Made by a program: the position numbers and the translations under genes. Under the pieces are notes generated by a model. It was given only the letters and a program-made list of their open reading frames with translations, was not told where the DNA came from and searched no databases. 64,000 nucleotides of DNA from an uncultured Collinsella sp. (GTDB lineage: Bacteria; Actinomycetota; Coriobacteriia; Coriobacteriales; Coriobacteriaceae), in contig CALBOJ010000075.1 in assembly GCA_937896835.1 (NCBI GenBank), forward strand, positions 1 through 64,000, in the 5' to 3' direction. Below, in pieces: positions 1 to 8,451 of this stretch (the stretch's first letter is position 1; the number at the start of each line of letters is the position of its first letter).

Positions 1-81
1 CGCAGGAGCAAGAAAGACGGGCCTCATGCGCGAGGACGTTTTCAAAACCAAGCCCGGCCCCGGCCGGAGGGACCACGAGCG

Positions 82-2034
82 CTACAGGTTCTTGACACCC
101 ATCGCGCGCATGGCGTTCAGGATGGCGATGATCGCCACGCCTACGTCGCCAAAGACGGCAAGCCACATATTGGCGATACCCAGCGCTGCCAGCACAAGGA
201 TCAGCAGCTTAATGCCCAGCGCAAAGATTATGTTCTGCCAAACAATCGACATGGTCTTGCGCGCCACGCGGATCGCGCGGGAAATGTTGGACGGCTTGTC
301 GTCCATCAGCACCACGTCGGCGGCCTCGATCGCGGCGTCGGAGCCCATGGCGCCCATGGCAATGCCCACATCGGCGCGCGTAAGCACAGGAGCGTCGTTG
401 ATACCGTCGCCGACAAAGGCGAGCTTGCCCTTGCCACTTTCGGCCGCGAGTAGCGCCTCAACGCGCTCGACCTTGTCGCCCGGCAGGAGCTGCGCGTGGA
501 ACTCGTCGAGACCGAGTTGCTTGGCCACAGACGCTGCAACCTCCTCGCGGTCGCCCGTGAGCATGACGGTGCGGTTGATACCGGCGGCATGCAGGTCGCG
601 AATCGTTTGCTCCGCATCGGCCTTAACGGTGTCTGCAATCACGATGTGGCCGGCGTACACGCCGTCAACGAGCACGTGGAGGATCGTGCCGACAACCTCA
701 CAGTCCGGTGCTTCAACGCCGGCCGCGGCGAGCATTTTGGCGTTGCCAACGACGACGTGCTTGCCGTCGATGGTTGCCGTCACGCCGTGGCCCGCGTCGT
801 TGGCGGAGTCGCTCACGCGCTTGGGGTCGACCTCGCCCTGGTAGGCGTCGCGCACGGACTGCGCGATGGGGTGATCGGAGAACGACTCAGCAAGGGCTGC
901 GACTTCGAGCAGCGACTGCTCGGTATAGCCAGCCTCGGGGTGCACCGCGACGACTGAGAACGTGCCGTTGGTGAGGGTGCCCGTTTTGTCGAAGACGATG
1001 GTGTCCACGTCGGCGAGCGTCTCGAGGTAGTTGGAGCCCTTGATGAGAACGCCCAGCTTGGACGCGCCGCCGATGCCGCCAAAGAAACTCAACGGTACGC
1101 TGATCACGAGGGCGCACGGGCAGCTGACGACCAGGAAGGTCAGGCCGCGCAGGATCCAATCGGACCAAGCGCCAGTCACCAGGCCGCCGCCAAGCGCGAG
1201 CACCGCGGCAGCGCCAGTGACGGCGGGGGTGTAGACGCGGGCAAAGCGCGTGATGAAGTTCTCGGTGCGCGCCTTCTTTTCGCTGGCATTCTCCACGAGC
1301 TCCAGAACACGCGCGACGGTTGACTCGCCAAAGGGCTTGGTGGTGCGCACGTGGATGAGGCCCGTCATGTTGATGCAACCGCTGATGATATCGTCGCCGG
1401 TCTTGGCCGGGCGGGGGACCGACTCGCCCGTGAGTGCGGCGGTGTCGAGCTGGGTTTCGCCCTCGACGATGACGCCGTCGATAGGCACGCGCTCGCCGGG
1501 CTTGACCACGATCACGGTGCCGACGGCGATGTCATCGGGAAAGACCTGTTCGAGTGTGCCGTCGGCTTGCTCGACGTTAGCGTAGTCGGGCGCGATGTCC
1601 ATCATGGCACTGATCGACTTGCGGCTCTTGCCCACGGCGTATGCCTGGAACAACTCGCCGACCTGGTAGAACAGCATGACAGCGGCGCCTTCGGCCATGT
1701 GCGGGTCGGTGTCGGGGAAGAGCACCATGGCAAACGCGCCGATGGTCGCGACGGCCATGAGGAAGCTCTCGTCGAAGGCCTTGCCGCGGCGGATGTTATT
1801 GAATGCCTTTTGCAGTACGTCGTAGCCGGCAATCAAAAACGGCACGAGGAACAGCACAAAGCTGGCGTAGATGTTGCCGGGCTCCCCAAATGCGATAGCG
1901 AGGGCGCCGAGCTCGTCGAGGGCATAAACAACGGCAAAAATGCCCAGTGCTACCAGGATGCGGTTGCGCTTATGCTCAAGGGACTCTTTCTTCTTGCGCT
2001 TCTTCTTTTTCTTCTTGGGATCGGCGGCTGCCAT
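82..2034 (-). CDS. Heavy-metal translocating P-type ATPase (Zn/Cd/Pb type)
   Basis: P1B-type ATPase, 650 residues, that exports divalent soft metals across the cytoplasmic membrane. The motifs are complete: TGES near residue 202 (actuator domain), the CPC metal motif at about 305-307 in a membrane helix, the phosphorylated Asp of DKTGTLT at about 349, the SDHPIA nucleotide-domain motif near 392 and GDGINDAP in the hinge. CPC with an ArsR-type regulator next door fits Zn/Cd/Pb (ZntA/CadA) rather than copper, but specificity is inferred. Unlike most family members it has no N-terminal HMA domain. Its N-terminus is instead a lysine-rich stretch (about 13 K/R in residues 7-19), and the HMA domain is a separate gene just upstream. 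The ATG at 2034 follows GGGAGG. A copy of the ArsR operator lies about 25-45 bases upstream, so it probably has its own regulated promoter. Confidence 0.93.
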   Translation of the reverse strand: MAAADPKKKKKKRKKKESLEHKRNRILVALGIFAVVYALDELGALAIAFGEPGNIYASFVLFLVPFLIAGYDVLQKAFNNIRRGKAFDESFLMAVATIGAFAMVLFPDTDPHMAEGAAVMLFYQVGELFQAYAVGKSRKSISAMMDIAPDYANVEQADGTLEQVFPDDIAVGTVIVVKPGERVPIDGVIVEGETQLDTAALTGESVPRPAKTGDDIISGCINMTGLIHVRTTKPFGESTVARVLELVENASEKKARTENFITRFARVYTPAVTGAAAVLALGGGLVTGAWSDWILRGLTFLVVSCPCALVISVPLSFFGGIGGASKLGVLIKGSNYLETLADVDTIVFDKTGTLTNGTFSVVAVHPEAGYTEQSLLEVAALAESFSDHPIAQSVRDAYQGEVDPKRVSDSANDAGHGVTATIDGKHVVVGNAKMLAAAGVEAPDCEVVGTILHVLVDGVYAGHIVIADTVKADAEQTIRDLHAAGINRTVMLTGDREEVAASVAKQLGLDEFHAQLLPGDKVERVEALLAAESGKGKLAFVGDGINDAPVLTRADVGIAMGAMGSDAAIEAADVVLMDDKPSNISRAIRVARKTMSIVWQNIIFALGIKLLILVLAALGIANMWLAVFGDVGVAIIAILNAMRAMGVKNL

Positions 2035-2057
2035 GATTCAAACCTCCCATTTGAGTG

Positions 2058-2077
2058 TATGAACACTTGCTCATATA
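2058..2077 (-). promoter_or_regulatory. ArsR/SmtB-type operator before the P-ATPase
   Basis: An imperfect inverted repeat of the form TATGAACA...TGCTCATATA lies in the 99-base gap between the HMA gene and the P-ATPase. It matches the two sites in front of the arsR-type gene and the known SmtB/CzrA operator style (TATGAACA with TGTTCATA halves). This suggests the ATPase is controlled separately as well as through the upstream promoter. Confidence 0.7.
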
Positions 2078-2133
2078 ATTTCGCGAGCAAAGGCCGCGGC
2101 AAGCGCGGCCTCGCAGGTCAACGTATGCGCGGG

Positions 2134-2352
2134 TTAGAGAATGATCTCGCAGTCCGGCTCGGCGTCGGCGGTGAACTCAACGACGCGGTCCAGGACCTCG
2201 TCGAACTTGGCGTCGTCGGCCTCGAGCGTCAGCTTCTGGGTCATAAAGTTGACCGAAACGGACTTGACGCCCTCGAGCTTGGCAAGTTCGTCCTGAAGCT
2301 CGCGCGCGCAGTTGGCGCAATCGATCTCGTCGAGCTTAAACTGCTTTTTCAT
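2134..2352 (-). CDS. Stand-alone HMA-domain metallochaperone
   Basis: A 72-residue single heavy-metal-associated domain (beta-alpha-beta-beta-alpha-beta fold). The metal-binding pair is seen as DCANC, Cys12 and Cys15. It is followed by acidic and hydrophobic residues typical of Zn/Cd-type HMA domains, and the tail ends ...PDCEIIL with a third cysteine that could join the site. Proteins of this size usually deliver metal to a P-type ATPase or act as its detached N-terminal domain. The adjacent ATPase lacks this domain, so the two probably work together. The ATG is preceded by AAAGGAA. It lies 63 bases downstream of the arsR-type gene, probably in one transcript. Confidence 0.88.
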   Translation of the reverse strand: MKKQFKLDEIDCANCARELQDELAKLEGVKSVSVNFMTQKLTLEADDAKFDEVLDRVVEFTADAEPDCEIIL

Positions 2353-2415
2353 GGTGGGTTCCTTTCCCTGTGTTAGCGGTCTGGGTGCCGGCCGCGCTGA
2401 TACCGTGGGTGATTG

Positions 2416-2781
2416 CTATTCGCAGATATGGCTCATGCCCTGGTTAAGCATGGTGTAGACGTGATCGTCGGCGAGCGAGTAGAGAATGTTGCGGCCGTCG
2501 CGGCGGAACTTGACCAGGTGCGACTGCTTAAGCGTGCGCAGCTGGTGCGATACTGCCGACTGCGAGGTTGCGGTCGCCTCGGCGATGTCGGCCACGCAGA
2601 GCTCGCGGCCCATGAGGGCATAGAGAATCTTGATGCGCGTGGTGTCGCTGAAGACCTTGAACAGGTCGGCAAGGTCGTAGAGAAGTTCCTCGTCGGGAAG
2701 GTCCTCGGGCGAGCAGGTGGTGGGGACGATCGGCTCGGTGGCCTCGATGCCAGTCTTTGTTTCATCAGCGTGGCTGCTCAT
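2416..2781 (-). CDS. ArsR/SmtB-family metal-sensing repressor
   Basis: A 121-residue winged-helix repressor. The recognition helix region reads SQSAVSHQLRTLKQSHLV. Two candidate metal sites are visible: the alpha-3 motif ELCVAD (residues 60-65, with a further Cys23 in the N-terminal arm) and a C-terminal alpha-5 motif D105-x-H107...H118-x2-E121, which closely resembles the zinc site of SmtB/CzrA (DxH-x10-HxxH/E). Established for the family: metal binding releases DNA. Inference: zinc and possibly cadmium/lead sensing. It is the first gene of the arsR-HMA-ATPase unit. Two operator copies lie at its promoter, indicating autorepression. AAAGGATA precedes the ATG. Confidence 0.92.
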   Translation of the reverse strand: MSSHADETKTGIEATEPIVPTTCSPEDLPDEELLYDLADLFKVFSDTTRIKILYALMGRELCVADIAEATATSQSAVSHQLRTLKQSHLVKFRRDGRNILYSLADDHVYTMLNQGMSHICE

Positions 2782-2795
2782 TGCAATATCCTTTC

Positions 2796-2855
2796 ATATG
2801 AACATGCGCTCATATAACTTACTTCCGATTATATGAGCGCATGTTCATATGTCAA
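2796..2855 (-). promoter_or_regulatory. Consensus promoter overlapped by two ArsR operators
   Basis: Read on the minus strand, TTGACA (complement of 2850-2855) and TATAAT (complement of 2828-2833) are separated by 16 bases, a near-perfect sigma-70 promoter. The inverted repeat ATATGA(A/G)C...CTCATAT occurs twice, at 2796-2815 and 2831-2850. The second copy fills the space between the -35 and -10 boxes. Occupancy would block RNA polymerase directly. Confidence 0.85.
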
Positions 2856-2881
2856 TGACGTACAGGTAATTCGTCGCATAA

Positions 2882-3200
2882 AATGATGGGGAATAGTGGA
2901 CGAGATTCCGGACTGAGCGGTTTTGATAGCCGATGCCGGGGTGGGTGCCCCCGCGCCGTGCAAGAATTGGAGTATTCTGCAACTATAGGGGGTCCGTTAA
3001 TCTATTCCAGGCCAAATAAAGCCGCTCAAGAGTTATCCAAGGGCGGTAAACAGACAAGGTCTTCCTCAAATGTTGCCTAACGTTCCCGTTCGATAGCGTT
3101 TTTGTTTTTCATTTGGATTAACTTGTGGGTGCTGGAGGGCCGACCCTGCTGAATACTCGCAATTTTGCACATCGCTAGGGTACCCACCTTGTTAGCCGGT
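2882..3200. other. Gene-free stretch
   Basis: About 320 bases between the metal operon promoter and the end of the next minus-strand gene. I see only short open frames without ribosome sites, no tRNA and no convincing repeat. The composition is mixed, possibly the decayed edge of an accessory gene. Confidence 0.5.
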
Positions 3201-4391
3201 CTAGCTTCCGGCCCCGAAGATTCTGCCCTCGGGCGCGAGGCTGCTTATTTGGGCAAATGATGGGCTGTCGGATTCGACAGTCTGCATGTCATCGATTGCC
3301 GGAACTTCATTTATTGTCGGGTCATCCAGCGTGATGCCTTCGAGTGTTGCTTTTTCGAGGTCGATTCGTTGACGATCTTCGGAATCCTGGCGAAGCTGCT
3401 TCTGAATTCTCTTTTTCTCTTCTATAAACCTTCTGAGCACAAACTGTCTCAGGTCCTCTTGCATGATTTGAAAGTCTTTTGGCAGACGCGAGGGGCGTAT
3501 GCCCTCTTTCCGTTGGATCGCCTCCATGACCCTAACGAAAGCGCTGGCATGCATAAAGGAATAACGACTGACGGTGATGATTCCGTATCCCATGGACGCA
3601 AGCGCATTCTTGCGCTCCTCATCGATGGCGCGGTCTTCTTCCGCGTCATGATAAAACCCGTTGTATTCAATGTCTGTGCGAGATTTCTTTAGATACGCAT
3701 CCATAAAGAACTTTTTGCGTCTCGTGAGATTCTTTGCGGCAGCGGTGACCTGCACCTCGCAATCGGTCTCAATTCCCTTAATACCAAGCCCTCCTTCGCT
3801 TTTAGGCAGCGTTAGCATCATGACAAAGGCCGTTTCCATAGGAGACCGGCATCCGTCGCGCACACATTGAATCGCCTTTCGGGCAAGGGCCAGACCGTCG
3901 CATCTGGTAATGGAATTAAAGAACTGTTTTAACCTTTCGGTCGAGGTGAGCGCGAAACGCTCGTTATACGAGGTGGAAGAGCCGGTTCCAAGGGAGTAAG
4001 CGCCGCACAATTCAAAGTAGTACTCCACCAGTTCGCGAAAAGGGAGATAGGTGGCGGCCTGAAGTGCGCAAAGCTCAACGCCAACAATGAAGATGCCATC
4101 TTTGAGCTCTATAAAGCGTGAGCTCGAGAATCGTTTTGACGAAACGTGGCATTGACAGTTCATTGCATAGCGCGCATTCCTGCGATCAAACACCATTACT
4201 TCGAGGCAATCATTTGCGTCAAGGGAAACATCGTGTTTGGTGAGCCATTCTGCGGCTGCGTCAAGGAGCGTTCCGGTGGGACATGATCCGTAAATCGCGG
4301 CAGGGTTACAGGGCTCGGTGTCTTTCGTAGACGCCGAATGCGCGGCCTGGTAGACCGCTTTTGCAGTGGTATGTGACAATACGATACTCAT
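3201..4391 (-). CDS. Nuclease-like protein of a coriobacterial paralog family, copy 1
   Basis: 396 residues, not assigned to a named enzyme. Family marks that recur in the protein at 12632-13681 are visible: an N-terminal LSHTTA box, a mid-region YYFELCGAY, a RSPMET box, an EGGLGI segment, then TDIEYNGFYH followed by ERKNALASMGYGIITVSR. The last part looks like the core of a PD-(D/E)XK/Vsr/DUF559-type nuclease fold (Asp, then Glu on a strand, then an R-x3-L helix and a hydrophobic strand). From general knowledge, coriobacteria carry several such proteins, often annotated as AbiEi-like. The C-terminal 90 residues are charged and probably helical (EEKKRIQKQLRQ), an extension absent from the other copy. 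GC content is lower than in flanking genes, suggesting transfer. Function and activity are unproven; the catalytic triad is incomplete to the eye (EYN rather than ExK). Confidence 0.6.
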   Translation of the reverse strand: MSIVLSHTTAKAVYQAAHSASTKDTEPCNPAAIYGSCPTGTLLDAAAEWLTKHDVSLDANDCLEVMVFDRRNARYAMNCQCHVSSKRFSSSRFIELKDGIFIVGVELCALQAATYLPFRELVEYYFELCGAYSLGTGSSTSYNERFALTSTERLKQFFNSITRCDGLALARKAIQCVRDGCRSPMETAFVMMLTLPKSEGGLGIKGIETDCEVQVTAAAKNLTRRKKFFMDAYLKKSRTDIEYNGFYHDAEEDRAIDEERKNALASMGYGIITVSRYSFMHASAFVRVMEAIQRKEGIRPSRLPKDFQIMQEDLRQFVLRRFIEEKKRIQKQLRQDSEDRQRIDLEKATLEGITLDDPTINEVPAIDDMQTVESDSPSFAQISSLAPEGRIFGAGS

Positions 4392-4740
4392 GGTATATAT
4401 CGTGTCAGCTAATGCCGTGCTGATGGCGCTGAGTGGGAAAGTCGTTTTAGGGGCCTAACCAAATGCTGTCCAAAAGCTTGACGCAATTATGGGTTGGCAT
4501 GCCTAAAATCAATGTTATCGCAGCTTAGCTATAGCATATAAAAACTCAATTGCTGCACATTTGATATCGATGCATCACCATCCGACAACGAATTACGTGT
4601 CGGGAATTGGCCGAAATCGTTCAAAATGAGGGTTCAGAATTTGTGATGGCAGATCTATCTGTGGAACGTAGGGCGGCCCCGCTGCGGTGTTTCCCGCTGC
4701 GAGGCCGCTCGTGAGCAAGTAGTGTTTGTCGCAGGCGTTG
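4392..4740. other. AT-richer gene-free stretch
   Basis: About 350 bases upstream of copy 1 of the nuclease-like family and downstream of the exonuclease gene. It is visibly richer in A+T than the neighbouring genes (4490-4580). No gene, tRNA or clear terminator hairpin was recognised. Confidence 0.5.
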
Positions 4741-5709
4741 CTATTTCGCGAATAGGTTCTTGAGGTTGAACTCGGCCTGTACCGTGCGGAGCATGAGGTC
4801 GGTGTCGTCCAGACCCAGATGCTGCTCGTTGGCGTCGGGCGCGAGGGTGCCGCGACGGCGTGCCCAGTTCTCGAGCGCGGCGGGGGCGGACTCGCGGGGG
4901 AGCGAGCGCACGTCGGCGTCCAGGCTGCGGCAGATCTGGCGCGAGTCGATGACGATGATCTTGCCGGCGCGGCGTGCCTCGGCGTAGCCGTCCAGGTGGA
5001 TCTTGAACCAGCTGTCCTCAAAGGCGGCGTTGTGTGCCATGTACGGGTACTTCTTCATAAGCTTGAGCAGCTGCTTTTGCAGCTCTTTGTTCTCGCGGAA
5101 CGGCTTTTTGCCGTCGATGTCGTCCCAGGTGATGTGGTGGATATTCGACAACGGCACATCCTCGCCGCGGTAGATGTCGGGCAGGCCGCAGTAGTGTGCC
5201 TCGGCGTCATGCGGGACGGCGTCGCTGGTGAGCTCCATGATCTCCCAGCCCACGTTGATGATATAGCCGCGCTCGGGTGCACGTCCGGTGGCCTCGATGT
5301 CGATACCGAGCACGGTGCCCTGGATGGGCTTGCGGGCGTAGGCCACGCCGAGCGCGTCGCGGTCGCCGCGGATTTCGCGCATAACGGACGCGGCGGTGCG
5401 CTTTTGCATCTTGCCGATGGCGGCGCAGGTGTCGGCATCGGACAGGCCGCGCGAGAGCGTCGCGGGCGTCACGTTGCGCAGACGCGCCTCGCCAATCTGG
5501 TCGCACAGGTCGCGGTTGCGGTCGGCCAGGTCGCGCACGGTGGCAAAGTCGAAGCCGGGGTCGCCCTCGGCGGTAAAGTACTCGGTCTCGAGCACCTTGA
5601 GGGCCTCCTCGCCCTTCTGGCGCTCGGACTCCATGGCGCCGTGGTCGCCGTAGATAAACATGGGGATAAACGGCTGGCGCTCGTATTCGAGTGCTTGCGA
5701 TACGTTCAT
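4741..5709 (-). CDS. DEDDh 3'-5' exonuclease-family protein
   Basis: 322 residues. The C-terminal half is a DnaQ-like exonuclease fold with all metal ligands recognisable: GIDIEATG (Asp137, Glu139), MAHNAAFED (His226-Asn227, with Asp232), and EQHLGLDDTD (His297, Asp301). Family knowledge: such enzymes remove nucleotides from 3' ends in repair or RNA turnover, using two metal ions. The N-terminal 130 residues are helical and charged, with no known domain. ORNs, RNase T and DinG-type proteins differ in this region, so the substrate is unknown. It is divergent from the heavy-metal permease at 5881 and appears monocistronic. Confidence 0.8.
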   Translation of the reverse strand: MNVSQALEYERQPFIPMFIYGDHGAMESERQKGEEALKVLETEYFTAEGDPGFDFATVRDLADRNRDLCDQIGEARLRNVTPATLSRGLSDADTCAAIGKMQKRTAASVMREIRGDRDALGVAYARKPIQGTVLGIDIEATGRAPERGYIINVGWEIMELTSDAVPHDAEAHYCGLPDIYRGEDVPLSNIHHITWDDIDGKKPFRENKELQKQLLKLMKKYPYMAHNAAFEDSWFKIHLDGYAEARRAGKIIVIDSRQICRSLDADVRSLPRESAPAALENWARRRGTLAPDANEQHLGLDDTDLMLRTVQAEFNLKNLFAK

Positions 5710-5790
5710 ATGCTACTCCTTGGACGGGCCGCGTTGTGCGGCTCGAGGTTACTGAGTTATGGCGAGATGGTAGTTTACCATAGGCAACTA

Positions 5791-5837
5791 TTGGCACCGC
5801 GCCCGGGACAACTACAATACCCTAGTTGACCGCTAGG
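5791..5837 (+). promoter_or_regulatory. Promoter and palindrome before the metal permease gene
   Basis: TTGGCA at 5791-5796 and TACAAT at 5813-5818 are 16 bases apart, a good sigma-70 promoter. A palindrome, CCTAG-7-CTAGG (5821-5837), lies just after the -10 box, where a repressor could act. A ribosome site, GAAAGG, lies further down before the ATG at 5881. Confidence 0.6.
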
Positions 5838-5880
5838 ACTTTTACAATGCTGCCGAAAGACACGAAAGGTTCCATCCGTC

Positions 5881-6969
5881 ATGGATTTACTGATTGATAT
5901 TCTGCTCGACGCCGGCAAGGACACGCTGTCGCTGGTGCCGTTTTTGTTGGTGACGTATCTTGCTCTCGAGACACTTGAGCACGTTGCGGGCGACCGCGTC
6001 AACGGCGCTATCAAGCGCGCCGGCGCTGCGGGTCCCGTGGTTGGCTCGCTGCTGGGCATGGTGCCGCAGTGCGGATTTTCGGCCATGGCAGCAACGCTGT
6101 ACGCCGGCCGTGTCGTGACCTTGGGCACGTTGGTGGCGGTGTTCCTTTCGACCTCCGATGAGATGCTGCCGCTGTTGCTCGCCGAGCAGGTGCCCGTGCA
6201 GACCATGGCGATGCTTTTGGCTTCGAAGGCACTGATCGCGCTGGTCACGGGCTTTATCGTGGACGCCGCCATTCGCGGCCTGCGTCGTAACGCTCGCGCG
6301 CATGCGGCGATTCGCCGCACCGTGCTGGGAACCGCGGCCAACCCGGCCCACGTGAATTGCGCGCACGACGACCACACTGGCGGTGACATCATCGACGAGG
6401 TGGCCGAGGCGGGCGTGAGCGCCGACCACATCCACGAGCTGTGCGAGCGCGACCATTGCGGTTGTGATGAAGACGAGGACGAGCACGAACACGGACATGG
6501 CCACGATCACGGTCATGAGGGCGAATATGAACACCATGATGGTCACGGTCACTCCCATTCCCACGAAGGGACGCCTGTCCTGTCGATTATCCGCAGCGCC
6601 ATCTCCCACACCGTGCAGGTATCGGTATTCATTTTCCTGGTGACGCTGATTCTGGTTGCCGTGCTCGAGACGTTCGGCGAGTCCGCAATCGAGCAGTTCC
6701 TGCGCGGCAACGAGACGCTTGCGGTCCTGGGCTCGGCACTCGTCGGCCTGATCCCCAACTGCTCGGCCAGCGTCGTCATCACGCAACTGTACCTGGAAGG
6801 CGCGCTGCAGCTGGCCCCGATGCTCGCCGGCACGCTCATTTCCGCCGGCGTGGGTTATCTGGTGCTGTTCCGCACCAACCGCAGCGCCCGCGAAAATGCC
6901 GTGTTCCTGATCATGATGTACGTCATCGGCGCTGGCTGGGGCCTTATCCTTTCCGCCTTTGGGTTCTAA
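5881..6969 (+). CDS. ArsP_2-type putative heavy-metal exporter with His-rich loop
   Basis: A 362-residue multi-pass membrane protein with two homologous halves. Each half carries the family signature: GMVPQCGFSAM in the first and GLIPNCSASVV in the second. These proline-cysteine motifs and the size are typical of the putative 10-TM efflux family (ArsP_2/DUF2899), variously annotated for arsenic or manganese. Between the halves is a loop of about 100 residues extremely rich in His, Asp and Glu (HEHGHGHDHGHEG and similar), with an added CDED region, a likely metal-binding or buffering segment. The long His loop argues for a divalent cation such as Zn, Mn or Ni, but no substrate can be proved from sequence. 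It is monocistronic, with its own promoter and a candidate operator. Confidence 0.82.
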   Translation: MDLLIDILLDAGKDTLSLVPFLLVTYLALETLEHVAGDRVNGAIKRAGAAGPVVGSLLGMVPQCGFSAMAATLYAGRVVTLGTLVAVFLSTSDEMLPLLLAEQVPVQTMAMLLASKALIALVTGFIVDAAIRGLRRNARAHAAIRRTVLGTAANPAHVNCAHDDHTGGDIIDEVAEAGVSADHIHELCERDHCGCDEDEDEHEHGHGHDHGHEGEYEHHDGHGHSHSHEGTPVLSIIRSAISHTVQVSVFIFLVTLILVAVLETFGESAIEQFLRGNETLAVLGSALVGLIPNCSASVVITQLYLEGALQLAPMLAGTLISAGVGYLVLFRTNRSARENAVFLIMMYVIGAGWGLILSAFGF

Positions 6970-7062
6970 GTGGATGTTTGGGGCATGCCGTAAAACTAGG
7001 ACATGCCATAAATTCCACCGCCATGACCTGGGCGTTGGATGCGCGTCAATCGGCAAAACAAA

Positions 7063-7099
7063 AAGGTAGATTTTTAGGCATGTCCCAAAAATCTACCTT
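7063..7099. terminator. Bidirectional hairpin between convergent genes
   Basis: AAGGTAGATTTTT and AAAAATCTACCTT form a stem around a short loop. It sits between the permease gene (+) and the YaiI-type gene (-), so it can terminate both. Confidence 0.7.
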
Positions 7100-7101
7100 G
7101 G

Positions 7102-7584
7102 TTAGTGCAGCAACTCGGTGAGGTTGCGTTTAAAGCGGACACGGTCTTCGCTGGTAAATGCCGCCGGTCCGCGAGTGCGTCCGCCGGTGCGGCGTACCTT
7201 CTTTTCCTCGTGGCGAATAAACAGCTGCATGTCGATAGTCGCCTTGTCGTACACGCGCCCGCGCACACCGATGGCGGCGGCATCGCGCCCGAGCACCATG
7301 CTCGCCAAGCCAATGTCCTGCGTCACGACCACGTCGCCCGCCTGCAGGCGTTCGACAATGGCAAAGTCGGCGCTGTCGGCGCCCACGCTCACGTCGAGCG
7401 TCGTGACCCAAAAGCCGCGTCGCGCGTGCTCGGCATCGCGCGGGTCGTCGCGGCGAATGTGCCGTTCCAGGTTTTGCGTGCTGTTGCCGGCGATAACAAC
7501 GGCGACGCCCGCCCGCCGCGCGCAGTCAATCGACTCGCGCGTGACCGGGCAGGCGTCTGCATCAATAAAGAGCGTTCGTGGCAT
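7102..7584 (-). CDS. YaiI/YqxD family protein (UPF0178)
   Basis: A 160-residue protein of the UPF0178 (DUF188) family. Hallmarks are the start FIDADACPVT, then ADFAIVERLQAGDVVVTQDIGLA and the basic GGRTRGPAAF segment. The fold is PIN-like with conserved Asp residues, suggesting RNA-nuclease ancestry, but no activity is established for the family. Its ATG directly abuts the stop of the HdeD-like gene, so the two are co-transcribed and probably translationally coupled. Confidence 0.9.
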   Translation of the reverse strand: MPRTLFIDADACPVTRESIDCARRAGVAVVIAGNSTQNLERHIRRDDPRDAEHARRGFWVTTLDVSVGADSADFAIVERLQAGDVVVTQDIGLASMVLGRDAAAIGVRGRVYDKATIDMQLFIRHEEKKVRRTGGRTRGPAAFTSEDRVRFKRNLTELLH

Positions 7585-8187
7585 CTAGCGCACCAGTTTG
7601 CCAAATTGAATAGCGCGAACAATCAGCGTTACGCCAAACACCAGCAGCGCGGCGCCGCTAAAGATGACGAGCATCTTGGCCGACCACAGCGGATAGATAA
7701 ACACGAACATGCCGGCGATGATGGAAAGTGCGCCGCTCAGGATGGCGAGGGCGCGGTTGGACGAAAGCTCGGACTCCAGAATGGACATGACACCTTCGAC
7801 AATCCAGTCAAAGCCGGCCACGATAACCACCATCGTGGTGAGCGTCGCGGTCGAGAAGGCCTGGTTGCGCAGGATTATGACGCCGCCCAAGATAATGAGT
7901 AGGTTGGAGATGATGCTCGTCACGCGCCAGCCGGTGGGCAGCAGCGGCTCAAAAATGGCAGTGAACAGTCTGATGGCAGCAGTGATTACAAAGTAAAAAC
8001 CCAGGACGGTCGTCAAAAAGACGAGGGACTTGGCGGGTGCAAAAAGCAGCGCGATACCAGCAATGAGTGCTAAGACGCCCGTGATGGCGTAGATCCAGCG
8101 TACGGCCTTGACGGCTTTGCCCGCCATGCTTTTCTCGTCAAATCCAAACTGGCTCGATTTTTGGTCATCGTTCTTAAAGATGCCCAT
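7585..8187 (-). CDS. HdeD-family (DUF308) membrane protein
   Basis: 200 residues with about six hydrophobic helices in three repeated pairs (for example WIYAITGVLALIAGIALLF). DUF308 proteins resemble E. coli HdeD, linked to acid stress, but their mechanism is unknown. I chose the ATG at 8187 because AAAGGAGA lies at ideal distance and the residues upstream look non-coding. The soluble N-terminal 35 residues are charged. It is the first gene of a two-gene unit with the YaiI-type gene. In the upstream region the short sequence CCGTGTGG(T/C)GTACG occurs twice (8200-8240). Confidence 0.85.
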   Translation of the reverse strand: MGIFKNDDQKSSQFGFDEKSMAGKAVKAVRWIYAITGVLALIAGIALLFAPAKSLVFLTTVLGFYFVITAAIRLFTAIFEPLLPTGWRVTSIISNLLIILGGVIILRNQAFSTATLTTMVVIVAGFDWIVEGVMSILESELSSNRALAILSGALSIIAGMFVFIYPLWSAKMLVIFSGAALLVFGVTLIVRAIQFGKLVR

Positions 8188-8451
8188 AATGTCTCCTTTC
8201 CGTGTGGTGTACGTCGCGTTCATTGCTCTCCGTGTGGCGTACGCCAAAAGTGCTGCAACAAGTATCGCCCAAGGGCGCCGATGCATGGGGCGGGAAGGAC
8301 GAATTGCCGCCCCACATTCCCGAATCGTTACTTTTGTTCCCGCTTCAGTGAGGATTAATCAACAGCTGTAGAACATTACGCCGCTGTATGTAATTGCCTA
8401 CGTTTTAGGTTAGATTTTCCTAAGGACAATTGGCTTGTATTGGGGGTCCCT

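Noticed and set aside
2883..3080. A 65-codon frame after the metal operon promoter
   Set aside because: No ribosome site and no protein-like pattern.
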